64,000 nucleotides of DNA from contig NZ_JZTW01000003.1 of NCBI RefSeq assembly GCF_000962805.1, positions 1 through 64,000 on the forward strand. The letters are read 5' to 3'. Numbering within the stretch: the first letter of the stretch is position 1; every line of letters begins with the position of its first letter. Both the position numbers and the translations under genes were made by a program. Source of the DNA: Pseudarthrobacter chlorophenolicus. Lineage in GTDB: Bacteria; Actinomycetota; Actinomycetes; Actinomycetales; Micrococcaceae. Positions 55,222-64,000 of this stretch are shown in pieces. Below the pieces are notes generated by a model, which worked only from the letters and a program-made list of their open reading frames with translations, searched no databases and was not told the DNA's origin.

Positions 55222-56196
55222 TCAGGTCTGGGGAATGGTGTGGCGGGCGCCGAGGATCGATTTGCGTGGCTTGTCCCCCGCCGCCAGGTCGGCTTCGCGG
55301 ACAGCCGCCCAGCCTGCCGAGACGAGGTAGACCTGGCTGACGAAGTTGAACCAGATCAGCAGCCCGATGATGATGGCAAACGGCGCCAGGAGCGGATTGC
55401 GCCCGGCACCGCCCAGCAGCTCAGTGCTGAAAATCTGCAGCACCGTGGTGCCGATGGCGGCCAGGATGGTGCCTTCCAGGAGCGCCCGGCGGGACAGCTT
55501 GAGCCCACCGGCCAGCCGGAACATGATGAGGGCTGTCACCCAGCTCAGGACCAGCGGAACGGCGATTTTGATGAGCGTCGTTAACGGGCCCGCCACAGCA
55601 TCGTTAAGATTCAGGACGTCAGATACCCAGCCTGCTGCCGTCCCGAAAATCAGCGACGCACCGGCGCTGATGACGAGGGCTACCCCGAGGAGGAGCAGGG
55701 TGCCCGCGTCCCGCAGCTTGAGGACCACGGGGTTGACCACCAGGGGCGGCAGTTCCATGACGCCCCGCAGGCCGTCCCTGAGCCCGTTGATCCAGCCCAG
55801 GGAAGTGATGATGGTGACGATGGCGGCGATGATGGCAGTGAGTCCCAGGCCCTGCGGATTGAGGAGGTCCTGGGGGTCCACCAGGCCCGTTCCGCCGTCC
55901 ACCTTCAACAGGCCCGGGGCGCTTGCGGCCACACTGCTGACGATGCTGTCCAGCAGCGCCGGCTGTCCACGCAGAACCAACCCGGCAACGGAGAACCCGG
56001 TGGCCAGCAGGCCGGTGATGGAGAAAAACATGTTGAAGCCAATACCGGCGCTCATCAGCGGACCGTGCTGGAGGCTGTAGTGCCGGAACGCGCGCATGGG
56101 GCGGAAGGCGTTCAGCCGGGCAAGCAGCCACTGGACCATGGCCAGGAGGGACTTGATGCCCCCGCCGCCGGACCGCCGAGCCTTGCTCCAGTCCAT
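55222..56196 (-). CDS. YihY/virulence factor BrkB family membrane protein
   Basis: This protein of about 324 residues has six membrane helices and the YihY pattern: an amphipathic start, GIGFNMFFSITGLLATG in the first helix, a large outer loop, ITSLGWINGLRDGLRGVMELP, and the C-terminal IIIGLLIWFNFVSQVYLVSAGWAAVRE. Its function is not settled; BrkB was linked to serum resistance. ATG 56196 is chosen because it lies just after the 2'-5' ligase gene; the frame stays open further upstream, overlapping that gene. The start lacks a strong ribosome site. Confidence 0.82.
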   Translation of the reverse strand: MDWSKARRSGGGGIKSLLAMVQWLLARLNAFRPMRAFRHYSLQHGPLMSAGIGFNMFFSITGLLATGFSVAGLVLRGQPALLDSIVSSVAASAPGLLKVDGGTGLVDPQDLLNPQGLGLTAIIAAIVTIITSLGWINGLRDGLRGVMELPPLVVNPVVLKLRDAGTLLLLGVALVISAGASLIFGTAAGWVSDVLNLNDAVAGPLTTLIKIAVPLVLSWVTALIMFRLAGGLKLSRRALLEGTILAAIGTTVLQIFSTELLGGAGRNPLLAPFAIIIGLLIWFNFVSQVYLVSAGWAAVREADLAAGDKPRKSILGARHTIPQT

Positions 56197-56233
56197 CCGC
56201 TTTTGGCTGACGGCCAGCTGCAGTTGGGCACGC

Positions 56234-56827
56234 TCAGTGGGAAGAGGCTGCCCCGCCGGTTCGGGATGCCGCTTCCGCAGCACCGTCCGCGAATCGGGTG
56301 CCGGCGTCGTTGTCAGTTTCGGTCCCAAAGTCCAGCTCTTCCCGTAGCTGCCAGATGCCGTCTGCATCATGCTCGTAGAGTCCCATGCTAACCACGGGGA
56401 AGGTGGCCTTGTAGTCTTTCAGCACCGTTTCCGCCTCGTCGAGGCTTTCCGGGCTGACGTCGTGGGCGATGGTGACGTGCGGGTGGAAAGCGAAGGGCAG
56501 GTCACGCTGCAGCGGACCCTGCTGGAGCTTTTCGTGCAGCTCGACGCATTCTTCGAAACCATCCTCGACCTTAATGAACACCACCGGTGAAACGGGGCGG
56601 AAGGATCCGGTCCCGGCGATGGTGACCATGAAGGGGCTTTGCCGGCGGGCCACGTCCCGAACGTGGGCCAGGGTGGCCTCCCAATCATGGGTGGGAGTGG
56701 TGGTCACCAGCGTGATGTGCGCCGGCACCACGCCGGCCAGCGGATCGCCGAAGGACGCACGCCATTGCTGGAGCTCTGCTGCGATGTCAGGCGGGAACCC
56801 GAGGATGACGCCGACGCTGGAAGACAT
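56234..56827 (-). CDS. 2'-5' RNA ligase family protein (2H phosphoesterase)
   Basis: This 197-residue protein has two HxT/S motifs typical of the 2H phosphoesterase fold: AHITLV (about residues 36-41) and HPHVTIAH (about 114-121). Relatives ligate or hydrolyse 2'-5' or cyclic phosphates of RNA; the physiological substrate is unknown. A hydrophilic Ala/Gly/Ser tail follows the domain. It begins four bases after the trpS stop, so it is in the xthA-trpS transcription unit. Confidence 0.88.
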   Translation of the reverse strand: MSSSVGVILGFPPDIAAELQQWRASFGDPLAGVVPAHITLVTTTPTHDWEATLAHVRDVARRQSPFMVTIAGTGSFRPVSPVVFIKVEDGFEECVELHEKLQQGPLQRDLPFAFHPHVTIAHDVSPESLDEAETVLKDYKATFPVVSMGLYEHDADGIWQLREELDFGTETDNDAGTRFADGAAEAASRTGGAASSH

Positions 56828-56831
56828 GGTG

Positions 56832-57875
56832 CTAGCGGACTCCTGCGAGGCTGTGGGACGGCAGGAAGCCCATGCGCTCGTAGACCTGGGCCATCGTTAC
56901 GGAGGCGATCTCGCGCGCCCGCTCGGCACCGAGGGCCAGCAGCCGGTCCAGCTCCGCAGGATCTGCCATCAGCTCATTGGTCCGATTACGCAGCGGGGTA
57001 ACGAAGTCCACCACAACTTCAGCAAGGTCCACCTTGAGGTGGCCATACATTTTGCCCTCGTACTCGGCCTCAAGATCCGCAACCGGCTTGCCCGTCAGGG
57101 ATGAGTAGATGGTGAGCAGGTTGGAGACGCCGGGCTTCTCCTCGGGGTCGAACCTGATCTCCGTGCCGGCATCAGTCACGGCGGACTTGATGCGCTTGGC
57201 GGCAATCTTGGGGTCCTCCAACAGCTGGATAGCGCCGTTGGGCGACTCCCCGGTTTTGGACATCTTGGCGCTGGGGTTCTGGAGATCGTAGATCTTGGCG
57301 CTTTCCTTGAGGATGGTGGCCTCAGGGACGGTGAACGTGGCGCCGAACTTTGTGTTGAACCGCTGGGCGAGGTTGCGGGTGAGCTCGAGGTGCTGCCGCT
57401 GGTCTTCACCCACGGGCACCAGGTCCGTCTGGTACAGGAGTATGTCCGCGGCCATCAGCGTGGGGTAGGCGAAAAGCCCCAGGGTGGCGGTGTCCGCGCC
57501 GGACTTCTGGGTCTTGTCCTTGAACTGGGTCATCCGGGAGGCCTCGCCGAAGCCGGTGATGCAGTTCAGCGCCCAGGCCAGCTGGGCGTGCTCGGGCACG
57601 TGCGACTGGACGAAGAAGATGCTCTTGTCCGGGTCGATTCCGGCCGCGATGTACTGCGCGGCCACGATCCGCGTGCGCTTGGCAAGCTCCGAGGGGTCGA
57701 AGTCCACGGTGATGGCATGCAGGTCAGGGATGAAGAACACGGCGTCGTACTCGGCCTGCATGTCCACCCAGTTGCGGACGGCTCCGATGTAGTTGCCCAG
57801 GTGCAGGGAATCGGCGGTGGGCTTGGCACCGGAGAGGATGCGCTTCTTGGCGGCCGGGGTGGGCTGGAGTGTCAT
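56832..57875 (-). CDS. trpS: Tryptophanyl-tRNA synthetase
   Basis: This 347-residue class I synthetase charges tRNA-Trp. The HIGH-like motif is HLGN (residues 25-28) in [21 protein letters not shown], the KMSKS motif is KMSKT (about 205), and the tryptophan pocket [11 protein letters not shown] and [13 protein letters not shown] are present. Length is typical of the bacterial TrpRS. It lies 18 bases after xthA. Confidence 0.97.
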   Translation of the reverse strand: MTLQPTPAAKKRILSGAKPTADSLHLGNYIGAVRNWVDMQAEYDAVFFIPDLHAITVDFDPSELAKRTRIVAAQYIAAGIDPDKSIFFVQSHVPEHAQLAWALNCITGFGEASRMTQFKDKTQKSGADTATLGLFAYPTLMAADILLYQTDLVPVGEDQRQHLELTRNLAQRFNTKFGATFTVPEATILKESAKIYDLQNPSAKMSKTGESPNGAIQLLEDPKIAAKRIKSAVTDAGTEIRFDPEEKPGVSNLLTIYSSLTGKPVADLEAEYEGKMYGHLKVDLAEVVVDFVTPLRNRTNELMADPAELDRLLALGAERAREIASVTMAQVYERMGFLPSHSLAGVR

Positions 57876-57893
57876 GCGTGAAACTTTCAGGGC

Positions 57894-58727
57894 TTAGAGC
57901 TGGTAGTCCACTACCAGCGGGGCATGGTCGGAGAAGCGGGTATCGTACGTGGCAGCGCGGTCCACGACGGCGGACGTTGCCGAGGCTGCCAGCGCCGGCG
58001 TTGCCAGGTGGTAGTCGATGCGCCAGCCGGCGTCGTTGTCGAAGGCCTTGCCCCGCCAGGACCACCAGGTGTACGGCCCGTCCATCTCGCCGGACATGGT
58101 CCGGTGGACGTCGTGCCAGCCGATCTCCTCGCCCAGGAACCGGTCAAAGTAAGCGCGTTCGTCCGGCAGGAATCCGGCCTTCTTGAGGTTTCCCTTCCAG
58201 TTCCGGATGTCCAGGGGCGTGTGGGCCACGTTGAGGTCACCCACCACGAGGGCATGGTCGCTGTGCTTGGACAGCTCCGGAAGCCGCGTGCTCATGGCGT
58301 CCAGGAAGCGGTACTTGTCGTCCTGCTTGGGGGTGTCCACCTCGCCGGAGTGCACGTAGGCGCTGGCAACGGTGAGCTGCACGCGCTCCCCCGATGCATC
58401 GGTGACGCGGAAGTCGGCTTCGACCCACCGGCCGGCGGTTGCAAAGTAGTCATCGCCGATCCCGTTGCGGGTGGCGATGGGCTCTTCGCGGGAGGCGATG
58501 GCCACGCCGGCGCGGCCCTTTGCCTCCGCTTCGGCGTGATGGATGTGCCAGCCTTCGCCCAGCAGCTGCCGGACAATGGCATCGGGCGCACGGACTTCCT
58601 GGAGGCAAAGGATGTCCACGTCACGCGGCTCCAGCCAGGCGGCCATGCCGTTCTTGTAGGCAGCCCGCAAACCGTTAACGTTGACGGATGCGATGCGGAG
58701 GTGGTCCTTCTTCAATGCCGAGCTCAC
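57894..58727 (-). CDS. xthA: Exodeoxyribonuclease III
   Basis: This 277-residue enzyme cuts DNA at abasic sites and removes 3' blocks in base excision repair. Metal and catalytic residues are visible in VNVNGLRAA, ILCLQEVR (Glu), SAYVHSG, VVGDLNVAHTPLD (Asp, Asn) and the C-terminal FSDHAPLVVDY (Asp-His). GTG 58727 lies seven bases after TAGAGT, which supports a leaderless start; a GTG three codons upstream overlaps that element. It is followed by trpS. Confidence 0.93.
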   Translation of the reverse strand: MSSALKKDHLRIASVNVNGLRAAYKNGMAAWLEPRDVDILCLQEVRAPDAIVRQLLGEGWHIHHAEAEAKGRAGVAIASREEPIATRNGIGDDYFATAGRWVEADFRVTDASGERVQLTVASAYVHSGEVDTPKQDDKYRFLDAMSTRLPELSKHSDHALVVGDLNVAHTPLDIRNWKGNLKKAGFLPDERAYFDRFLGEEIGWHDVHRTMSGEMDGPYTWWSWRGKAFDNDAGWRIDYHLATPALAASATSAVVDRAATYDTRFSDHAPLVVDYQL

Positions 58728-58734
58728 CCGTTCC

Positions 58735-58740
58735 ACTCTA
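58735..58740 (-). promoter_or_regulatory. -10 element for leaderless xthA mRNA
   Basis: TAGAGT lies seven bases before GTG 58727 and overlaps the stop codon of the preceding gene. Confidence 0.45.
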
Positions 58741-59298
58741 GTCGATGATGGTTCCGGCCACGGGCTCGCCGTTGCCGGAGGATTTGATCATGTCCCGGGC
58801 GTTGGTTGCCGTGATTTCAATCGTCTCAAGGGCCCGGTTGATGGTGTCCTGGTTGGCAGCTGCACCCTTGGCGCGCTCGTCCTCCACAACGCGGATCTGC
58901 ACCTGGACAATCTTGAAGGAGTGGTCCAGCTTCAGGTCGCGAACCTCATCTGCCTGGCTGCGTTCGGACACCACAGTGGTTCCGCCATGATCAGCAGCTG
59001 ACTGCATCGGTCCCCGGCCGGCTGCGGCAGCGAAGGCATTCTGGGCCTCGTTGAGCTTCGCCCCGGCCTTCTTCGCCGCCCGCTGGATGCTGAAGACAAC
59101 GAAGCAGGCGAGGGCAAGCCAGAAGGCGGCGATAACGGCAACAACCCAGCCCACGACGTCGTTCTGGTTGGCCGCGAAGATCACGGCAACGATGAACGCG
59201 GTCACCAGGACCATCAGTCCGGGTCCGCTGATGCGGAACATCGAGAAGCCGCCCTTGGCGGCATGGGGAGCTGAATTGGGGTTGCCCAGAGATTGCAT
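58738..59298 (-). CDS. Membrane protein with cytoplasmic helical domain, unknown function
   Basis: This 186-residue protein has two hydrophobic helices near the N terminus (about residues 26-45 and 48-70) and a long, mostly helical hydrophilic domain with AAKKAGAKLNEAQNAFAAAAG and QIRVVEDERAKG. I recognise no named family. It lies ten bases upstream of xthA on the same strand, but the promoter-like element of xthA suggests the two are not strictly coupled. GAGAAT six bases before the ATG is a weak -10. Confidence 0.68.
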   Translation of the reverse strand: MQSLGNPNSAPHAAKGGFSMFRISGPGLMVLVTAFIVAVIFAANQNDVVGWVVAVIAAFWLALACFVVFSIQRAAKKAGAKLNEAQNAFAAAAGRGPMQSAADHGGTTVVSERSQADEVRDLKLDHSFKIVQVQIRVVEDERAKGAAANQDTINRALETIEITATNARDMIKSSGNGEPVAGTIID

Positions 59299-59356
59299 GA
59301 ACCCATTCTCTCAAATGGCGCGGTATGCTCCCGCCGCCTTCCACCCCGGGCGAACA

Positions 59357-59422
59357 CCCAACCAGGTAGCAGCAGATGTTGTTTAGGCGGCTGTAATCGA
59401 CATCTGCTGCTACCTGGTTGGG
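59357..59422. terminator. Long hairpin after the ABC-2 permease operon
   Basis: A 23-bp perfect inverted repeat (59357-59379 with 59400-59422) encloses a 20-base centre. It lies eight bases past the stop of the last ABC-2 permease gene on the minus strand. Its stem is much longer than a usual terminator and no T run follows. Confidence 0.6.
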
Positions 59423-59429
59423 ATGGGGG

Positions 59430-60275
59430 CTACTTGAGGAACAGGGACCGCAGGCGGAGGGTGGTCAAGAGCATGCCCGCGGCTGTCATCACCAGGTAAT
59501 AACCGATGTGGACCGCAGTAGCGCCTGTGAAGACGCCGACGCTGATTTGGCGCAGCAGCTCCACGCCATGCCACAGCGGCATGGCCTGGATAAACCACTG
59601 GATGGGTTCCGGGTAAACGCTCAGCGGGTAGAACGTGGCGCTGAACAGGAACATCGGCAACAGGATGAAGTTGATCCAGTCCATCTGCTGGAAGGTCTTC
59701 AGGAAGCTGGTGATTCCCATGCCCAGGCTCGCGAAGCCAAACGCAATGAGCACCGAGGCCGGGATCATCAGCAAGGCCCAGGGCGAGGTGATCAGCCCCA
59801 TCATTCCCATCACGGCGGTGAAGCCGGTTGCGTAAAGCATGCCGCGCAGGAGGGCCAGGAAAATCTCGCCGAGGGCAACGTCCAGCGGCCCCAGCGACGT
59901 GTACAGCATGCCCTGGTACAGCTTGGCGAAGTTCATCTTGAAGAACACGTTCCACGTGGAGTCGTACACCGCGCCGTTCATCGCGGAGACTGCCAGCAGT
60001 GCCGGGGCGATGTAGGCCGCGTAGCTGATGGTGGTGCCATCGGGACCTTCAACGGCTCCGACGATAGCCCCCAGCCCCACGCCCATGGAGATGAGGAAGA
60101 GCACCGGCTCGAAGAATCCGGACAGCATGACCAGCCAGTTGGTGCTCTTGGTGGCCATCAGCCCCCGGGCGATGACGGCCCTGGCGTTGCGCGAGTAGAG
60201 CGGGCCGAAGGTCCGGTCCCGGGCTGCCGCAGAAGCAGCGTCCGCCGGGCCGCCCGGGTCTACGCGGGTACTCAC
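59430..60275 (-). CDS. ABC-2 type exporter permease (second subunit)
   Basis: This 281-residue protein has six membrane helices and the NodJ/DrrB-like ABC-2 pattern, with ATKSTNWLVMLSGFFEPVLFLISMGVGLG, MNGAVYDSTWNVFFKMNFAKLYQGMLYTSLGPLDVALGE and the ending FLFSATFYPLSVYPEPIQWFIQAMPLWHGVELLR. GTG 60275 overlaps the first permease gene by four bases. The frame is open further upstream but would run through that gene. The cargo may be a lipid-linked glycan or a drug; sequence does not decide. Confidence 0.88.
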   Translation of the reverse strand: MSTRVDPGGPADAASAAARDRTFGPLYSRNARAVIARGLMATKSTNWLVMLSGFFEPVLFLISMGVGLGAIVGAVEGPDGTTISYAAYIAPALLAVSAMNGAVYDSTWNVFFKMNFAKLYQGMLYTSLGPLDVALGEIFLALLRGMLYATGFTAVMGMMGLITSPWALLMIPASVLIAFGFASLGMGITSFLKTFQQMDWINFILLPMFLFSATFYPLSVYPEPIQWFIQAMPLWHGVELLRQISVGVFTGATAVHIGYYLVMTAAGMLLTTLRLRSLFLK

Positions 60276-61123
60276 TGACCCATCCTCAGGGCGAAGCGGC
60301 GGCGGGTCAGGGTCCAGCCCAGCGCTGCCAGGCCAACGAGGACGGCAAGGTGCAGGAGCGTCAGCAGCGGCGGCTCCTGGTATCCGTAGCTGAGGACCCG
60401 TCCCAGCTCGGTGCCGTGCCAGATGGGCGAGATCCAGCCGATCCAGCGCACGGCCAGCGGAAGGGTGTCGAGGGGAAAGAAGGTTCCCGAGAACAGGAAC
60501 AGCGGCATCACAATGAACCGCATCACCAGGGCGAACTGGCCTTTGTCCTCGGTGATGGAGGCGGAATAGGCCATCAGCGGCAGGCCGAATGAAAGCCCTG
60601 TCAGGGTGGCCACCAAAATGGCTGCCCAGCCCCATCCTGACGGCGAAGCGCCGAAGAGGGCCACGGCGAGGAAGTAAATGGCGGACTGGAGCAGCAGGCG
60701 CAGCGTGACGGCCATGATATGGCCGGCTGCGATCTGCCCGGGGGTCAGCGGCGACGCGTGCGGGCCATAATAGGTGCGGCGCCACTTGAACCCGTCCATC
60801 ACCGGGAAGGTGAACTCGTTGGCTGCGGTCATCACACCGGCGGATACCAGAAGTGCCGGGGCGATGAACGCGAGGTAGCTGACTCCACCGAAGGCTGAGC
60901 CGCCCTGGCCGTCCACCAGGGTTGCCAGCCCCACGCCCATGGCGAACAGGTAGGCCACGGGCTGGCCCACGCTGTACATCACGATGGACCAGCTGTACCC
61001 CTTCATCACGCGCAGCACCTGCTCCGCGTAGTAGAAGGCACCCCAGCGGCGCGCGCGGGCAGCGGCAATCTCCGGTCCGTGTGCCTGCAGGGCACGCGGT
61101 GGTACGCCGCGTGCGTCAGTCAA
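60272..61123 (-). CDS. ABC-2 type exporter permease (first subunit)
   Basis: This 283-residue permease is paralogous to the one downstream and forms the membrane dimer with it. Six helices are visible, with YSWSIVMYSVGQPVAYLFAMGVGLATLVDG at the start, FTFPVMDGFKWRRTYYGPHASPLTPGQIAAGH as the cytoplasmic loop, and FLFSGTFFPLDTLPLAVRWIGWISPIWHGTELGR near the end. TTG 61123 overlaps the ATPase gene by eight bases. A pair of separate permeases with one ATPase matches NodIJ-like or DrrAB-like exporters. Confidence 0.88.
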   Translation of the reverse strand: MTDARGVPPRALQAHGPEIAAARARRWGAFYYAEQVLRVMKGYSWSIVMYSVGQPVAYLFAMGVGLATLVDGQGGSAFGGVSYLAFIAPALLVSAGVMTAANEFTFPVMDGFKWRRTYYGPHASPLTPGQIAAGHIMAVTLRLLLQSAIYFLAVALFGASPSGWGWAAILVATLTGLSFGLPLMAYSASITEDKGQFALVMRFIVMPLFLFSGTFFPLDTLPLAVRWIGWISPIWHGTELGRVLSYGYQEPPLLTLLHLAVLVGLAALGWTLTRRRFALRMGQ

Positions 61124-62093
61124 CGAGGCTCCGTCCGGTCAGCCGGAGGAAAACGTCCTCCAGCGAGGACCGCCGGACCAGCGAGGTCAACGGCCGCAAA
61201 CCGCGGTAAACAACCTGCTCAAGGGCGGCCTCGCCGTCGTCCGCGTAAATCAGCACCCGGTCCGGCAGCACCTCGAGGCGTTCGCCGATGCCGTCCAGCT
61301 CCGTGGCGATGGTGGTGTTCCGTTCGGAGCCGAAGCGCAGCTCCACCACCTCCCGGGTGGAATGCTCGCGGATCAGCCGCGCCGGTGACCCCTCGGCCAT
61401 GATCCGCCCCTTGTCCACCACAATCAGCCTGTCGCACAGCTGCTCGGCCTCGTCCATGTAGTGGGTGGTGAGGATCAGCGTGACGCCCTGTTCCTTAAGC
61501 CGGAACAGCCGGTCCCACAGGATGTGCCGTGCCTGCGGATCAAGCCCGGTGGTGGGCTCGTCCAGGAGAAGGATGCGGGGTTCGTTGATGAGGGACCGGG
61601 CGATGGTCAGGCGCCGCTTCATGCCGCCGGACAGGGCGTCCACCTTGGATTTGGCTTTGTCGGTCAGCTGCGCGAATTCCAGCAGCTCATCGGCCTTGGG
61701 TTTCAGGTAGCTCATGGGCAGGCCGAAGTAGCGGCCGTAGACCAGGAGGTTGTCCCTGACCCTCAGTTCCTCGTCCAGGTTGTCCTGCTGCGGGACCACG
61801 CCCAGGTGCGCGCGTACCTCCGGGCCGTGCGTATCCGGGTCCAGGCCCATGATGTCCAGGGTGCCGGAGGTACGCCGGGTGACCCCGCCGATCATTTTCA
61901 TCGCGGTCGATTTACCGGCGCCGTTGGGTCCCAGCAGGCCGAAGGACTCCCCCGCGGGCACCGAGAAGGAAATGCCGTTGACGGCCGCGAGATCGCCGTA
62001 CTTCTTGGTCAGGTCTTCCGCGGCGATGACGATGGGGCGCGACGGCGGGCTGCCGGACCGGGTGCCGGACGGCAGGAAGGCTTCGTTGTGCAC
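61116..62093 (-). CDS. ABC exporter ATPase (DrrA/CcmA type)
   Basis: This 325-residue ATPase powers the exporter made with the two permeases. Walker A GPNGAGKST (about residue 59), the Q-loop VVPQQDNLDEELRVRDNL, the signature LSGGMKRRLTIARSL and Walker B ILLLDEPTTGLDPQ are intact, and a C-terminal domain of about 80 residues follows, as in DrrA and NodI. GTG 62093 lies seven bases after TAGTGT, so a leaderless start is likely; GGAGG directly adjoining it is too close to act as a ribosome site. Confidence 0.9.
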   Translation of the reverse strand: MHNEAFLPSGTRSGSPPSRPIVIAAEDLTKKYGDLAAVNGISFSVPAGESFGLLGPNGAGKSTAMKMIGGVTRRTSGTLDIMGLDPDTHGPEVRAHLGVVPQQDNLDEELRVRDNLLVYGRYFGLPMSYLKPKADELLEFAQLTDKAKSKVDALSGGMKRRLTIARSLINEPRILLLDEPTTGLDPQARHILWDRLFRLKEQGVTLILTTHYMDEAEQLCDRLIVVDKGRIMAEGSPARLIREHSTREVVELRFGSERNTTIATELDGIGERLEVLPDRVLIYADDGEAALEQVVYRGLRPLTSLVRRSSLEDVFLRLTGRSLVD

Positions 62094-62100
62094 CCTCCGC

Positions 62101-62106
62101 ACACTA
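62101..62106 (-). promoter_or_regulatory. -10 element for leaderless ABC exporter mRNA
   Basis: TAGTGT lies seven bases before GTG 62093. Confidence 0.4.
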
Positions 62107-62156
62107 GTTGAGGCGCCGGGGATGTGGAAGGGCACTTGCAGTTTGGGGTTAACGGC

Positions 62157-62204
62157 CGACGGCGGCGCGGTACCTTTCGCTTGAAAGGTAACGCGCCGCC
62201 GTCG
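62157..62204. terminator. folD terminator
   Basis: A 13-bp stem (62157-62169 with 62192-62204) continues inward as an 8-bp stem with a four-base loop. It lies 18 bases past the folD stop on the minus strand. On the plus strand CGTTTTTCG follows. Confidence 0.75.
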
Positions 62205-62222
62205 TGCGAGCGTTTTTCGTGG

Positions 62223-63119
62223 CTAGCCCTGGACCGAGCGTTCCGCGGCTTCGACCACGTTGGTCATCAGCAGCGCCACGGTCATGGGGCCAACGCCGCC
62301 GGGGTTCGGTGAGATCCAGCCGGCCACCTCGGCGGCGGCGGGTTCGATGTCGCCGTGGACACGGCTCTTGCCGGTCTCCGGATCGGTTTCCCGGGTCACT
62401 CCCACGTCCAGCAGGGCCGCGCCCGGCTTGACGTCCGCGGCCTTGACGATGTGCTTGACGCCCGCGGCGCCCACAATGACGTCCGCCTGCTTGAGCAGCT
62501 CCGGCAGGTTCTTGGTGCCGGTGTGCGTCAGCGTTACCGTGGCGTTGACAGCCCGCCTGGTGAGCAGCAGGCCGATGGACCGGCCAATCGTGACGCCGCG
62601 GCCAACCACCACCACGTGCTTGCCGGAAAGGCTGTACCCGTTGCGTTCCAGGAGCTCGATGACGCCGCGGGGCGTGCACGGCAGCGGAGTGGTGATCTCT
62701 CCGTTGACGTTGAGCACCAGGCGGCCGAGGTTGGTCGGGTGGAGCCCGTCGGCGTCCTTGGCGGGATCGATCCGCTCCAGGATGGCGTCCGTGTTCAGGT
62801 GCTTGGGCAACGGCAGCTGGACGATGTACCCGTGGCAGGCAGGGTCCGCATTGAGTTCGTCAATGAGGGCCTCGACGTCGGCCTGGGTAGCGTCAGCCGG
62901 AAGCTCGCGCTGGATGGAGTTCATCCCGATCTGCACGGACTGCTTGTGCTTCATGGAGACGTACAGCTGCGACGCGGGGTCCGCGCCTACAAGCACAGTT
63001 GCGATGCCGGGGGTGACGCCCTTGGCCTTGAGTGCGGCCACGCGTTCGGTCAGCTCGGTCTTGATGGCAGCGGCGGTAGCCTTGCCGTCGAGGATCTGTG
63101 CGGTGGTGGTTTCAGTCAT
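62223..63119 (-). CDS. folD: Methylenetetrahydrofolate dehydrogenase / methenyltetrahydrofolate cyclohydrolase
   Basis: This 298-residue bifunctional enzyme interconverts methylene-, methenyl- and 10-formyl-tetrahydrofolate with NADP. The catalytic Tyr-Lys pair is in [10 protein letters not shown] (about residues 52-61), the folate site in [13 protein letters not shown], and the NADP fold in [11 protein letters not shown] and [17 protein letters not shown]. It starts three bases after the glyA stop, a sensible pairing because GlyA makes methylene-tetrahydrofolate, the substrate of FolD. Confidence 0.96.
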   Translation of the reverse strand: MTETTTAQILDGKATAAAIKTELTERVAALKAKGVTPGIATVLVGADPASQLYVSMKHKQSVQIGMNSIQRELPADATQADVEALIDELNADPACHGYIVQLPLPKHLNTDAILERIDPAKDADGLHPTNLGRLVLNVNGEITTPLPCTPRGVIELLERNGYSLSGKHVVVVGRGVTIGRSIGLLLTRRAVNATVTLTHTGTKNLPELLKQADVIVGAAGVKHIVKAADVKPGAALLDVGVTRETDPETGKSRVHGDIEPAAAEVAGWISPNPGGVGPMTVALLMTNVVEAAERSVQG

Positions 63120-63122
63120 TGG

Positions 63123-64000
63123 TTACCACTGCTCGTGCTGGGGGTAGAGCGGGAAGTCGGCGGCGAGCTTGTCGACGCGGGACTGAAGGGCTTCAACATC
63201 GGTGCCGGTGCCCGCCTTGAGGGCGGTGGCGATGATCTCGGCAACCTCGGTGAATTCGGCGGCGCCGAATCCGCGGGTGGCCAGGGCCGGGGTACCGATG
63301 CGCAGGCCGGAGGTGACCATCGGCGGGCGGGGGTCGAACGGAACGGCGTTGCGGTTCACGGTGATGCCCACGGAGTGCAGGAGGTCCTCCGCCTGCTGGC
63401 CGTCCAGCTGCGAGTTGCGCAGGTCAACCAGGACCAGGTGCACATCGGTGCCGCCGGTCAGGACGGAGACGCCGGCTTCGGCGACATCGGCCTGGTTCAG
63501 GCGGTCGGCGATGATCCTGGCGCCTTCCAGGACGCGCTCCTGGCGCTCCTTGAATTCCTGGCCGCCGGCGACCTTGAAGGCCACGGCCTTGGCGGCGATG
63601 ACGTGCATCAGCGGGCCGCCCTGCTGGCCGGGGAAGACGCTGGAGTTCAGCTTCTTGCCCCACTGCTCCTTGGCAAGGATCACACCCGAGCGCGGACCGG
63701 CGAGGGTCTTGTGCACGGTGGAGGTGACGACGTCGGAGTGCGGCACCGGGCTCGGGTGCAGGCCGGCTGCCACCAGGCCGGCGAAGTGTGCCATGTCGGT
63801 CCAGAGGAGCGCGCCCACTTCATCGGCGATCGAGCGGAAGGCGGCGAAGTCCAGGTGGCGCGGGTAGGCGGACCAGCCGGCGATGATGACCTGGGGCTTC
63901 TCGGCGATGGCCTGCTCGCGGAGCTTGTCCATGTCGATGCGGAAGTTGTCTTCCTCCACCTGGTAGGCAGCCACGTTGTACAGCTTGCCGGAGAAGTTCA
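63123..64000 (-). CDS. glyA: Serine hydroxymethyltransferase (5' end outside the window)
   Basis: The C-terminal 292 residues of this PLP enzyme are present; the start lies beyond the right edge. It converts serine and tetrahydrofolate to glycine and methylene-tetrahydrofolate. The frame continues without a break to the window edge with [23 protein letters not shown], so the ATG-like codon at 63974 is internal. The PLP-lysine motif is [16 protein letters not shown], and [20 protein letters not shown] follows. folD is three bases downstream. Confidence 0.96.
   Translation of the reverse strand, partial: NFSGKLYNVAAYQVEEDNFRIDMDKLREQAIAEKPQVIIAGWSAYPRHLDFAAFRSIADEVGALLWTDMAHFAGLVAAGLHPSPVPHSDVVTSTVHKTLAGPRSGVILAKEQWGKKLNSSVFPGQQGGPLMHVIAAKAVAFKVAGGQEFKERQERVLEGARIIADRLNQADVAEAGVSVLTGGTDVHLVLVDLRNSQLDGQQAEDLLHSVGITVNRNAVPFDPRPPMVTSGLRIGTPALATRGFGAAEFTEVAEIIATALKAGTGTDVEALQSRVDKLAADFPLYPQHEQW

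Noticed and set aside
52926..59422. Palindromes at 52926 and 59357 as copies of one repeat family
   Set aside because: They share the general form and a few short words such as CAGAT and TTTAGG, but the arms do not align, so common origin is not supported.
60276..60785. N-terminal extension of the second ABC-2 permease
   Set aside because: It overlaps the first permease gene in another frame; the GTGA overlap at 60272-60275 gives the usual start.

Overview
The window is high-GC bacterial chromosome from an actinobacterium, most likely Arthrobacter/Pseudarthrobacter or a close Micrococcaceae relative. The lineage call rests on a mycothiol conjugate amidase (mca) next to a DUF4307 gene and greA, the eno-divIC-DUF501-ppx gene order, a PIN-PhoH (PhoH2-type) fusion, frequent GTG/TTG starts and many promoters that look leaderless. 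The species is inferred, not shown. I see 64 protein genes (glyA is cut by the right edge), one tRNA, and no insertion sequence, prophage or CRISPR array.

Layout. 0.1-2.6 kb: a TetR regulator with its operator and a DHA2-type drug exporter. 2.6-5.7 kb: NUDIX hydrolase, orphan prepilin peptidase, an unknown protein, a GNAT acetyltransferase and a 239-bp inverted repeat. 5.7-11.6 kb: phoH, uppS, trhA, mca, DUF4307, greA. 11.6-18.3 kb: rhomboid, ilvA, an AI-2E/PerM transporter and galM on the minus strand, then galT-galK on the plus strand, together giving galactose use by the Leloir route. 18.4-25.3 kb: a BI-1 family protein and a branched-chain amino acid importer (livHMGF plus divergent livJ). 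25.5-31.9 kb: an unusual tRNA, an ACT-GNAT fusion, ndh, a subtilisin-like protease, ppx, DUF501 and divIC. 32-44.2 kb: eno, mazG and a nucleoside uptake and salvage cluster (bmp lipoprotein, ABC ATPase, two permeases, cdd, deoA, two dedA genes, add). 44.4-49 kb: an ohrR-ohr-reductase operon, an M20 amidohydrolase and manC. 49.3-52.8 kb: sdhCDAB. 53-64 kb: alpha/beta hydrolase, sugar-binding lipoprotein, yihY, 2'-5' RNA ligase-like gene, trpS, xthA, an ABC-2 exporter, folD and glyA.

Regulation visible in the DNA. Thirteen genes have a TANNNT hexamer exactly six or seven bases before the start codon and no Shine-Dalgarno sequence, the arrangement of leaderless mRNAs. Four sites of the form TGTGA-N6-TCACA, each with nine of ten bases, lie before livH, livJ, ndh and the sugar-binding lipoprotein, which suggests a CRP/GlxR-type regulon covering nutrient uptake and respiration. 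Local operators are readable for the TetR and OhrR regulators.

I did not find an obviously new multi-gene system. The most unusual items are the short-variable-loop tRNA with anticodon UAA, the LivH permease carrying a secreted Ig-like domain, two large intergenic palindromes, and a terminator-like structure in the greA leader.
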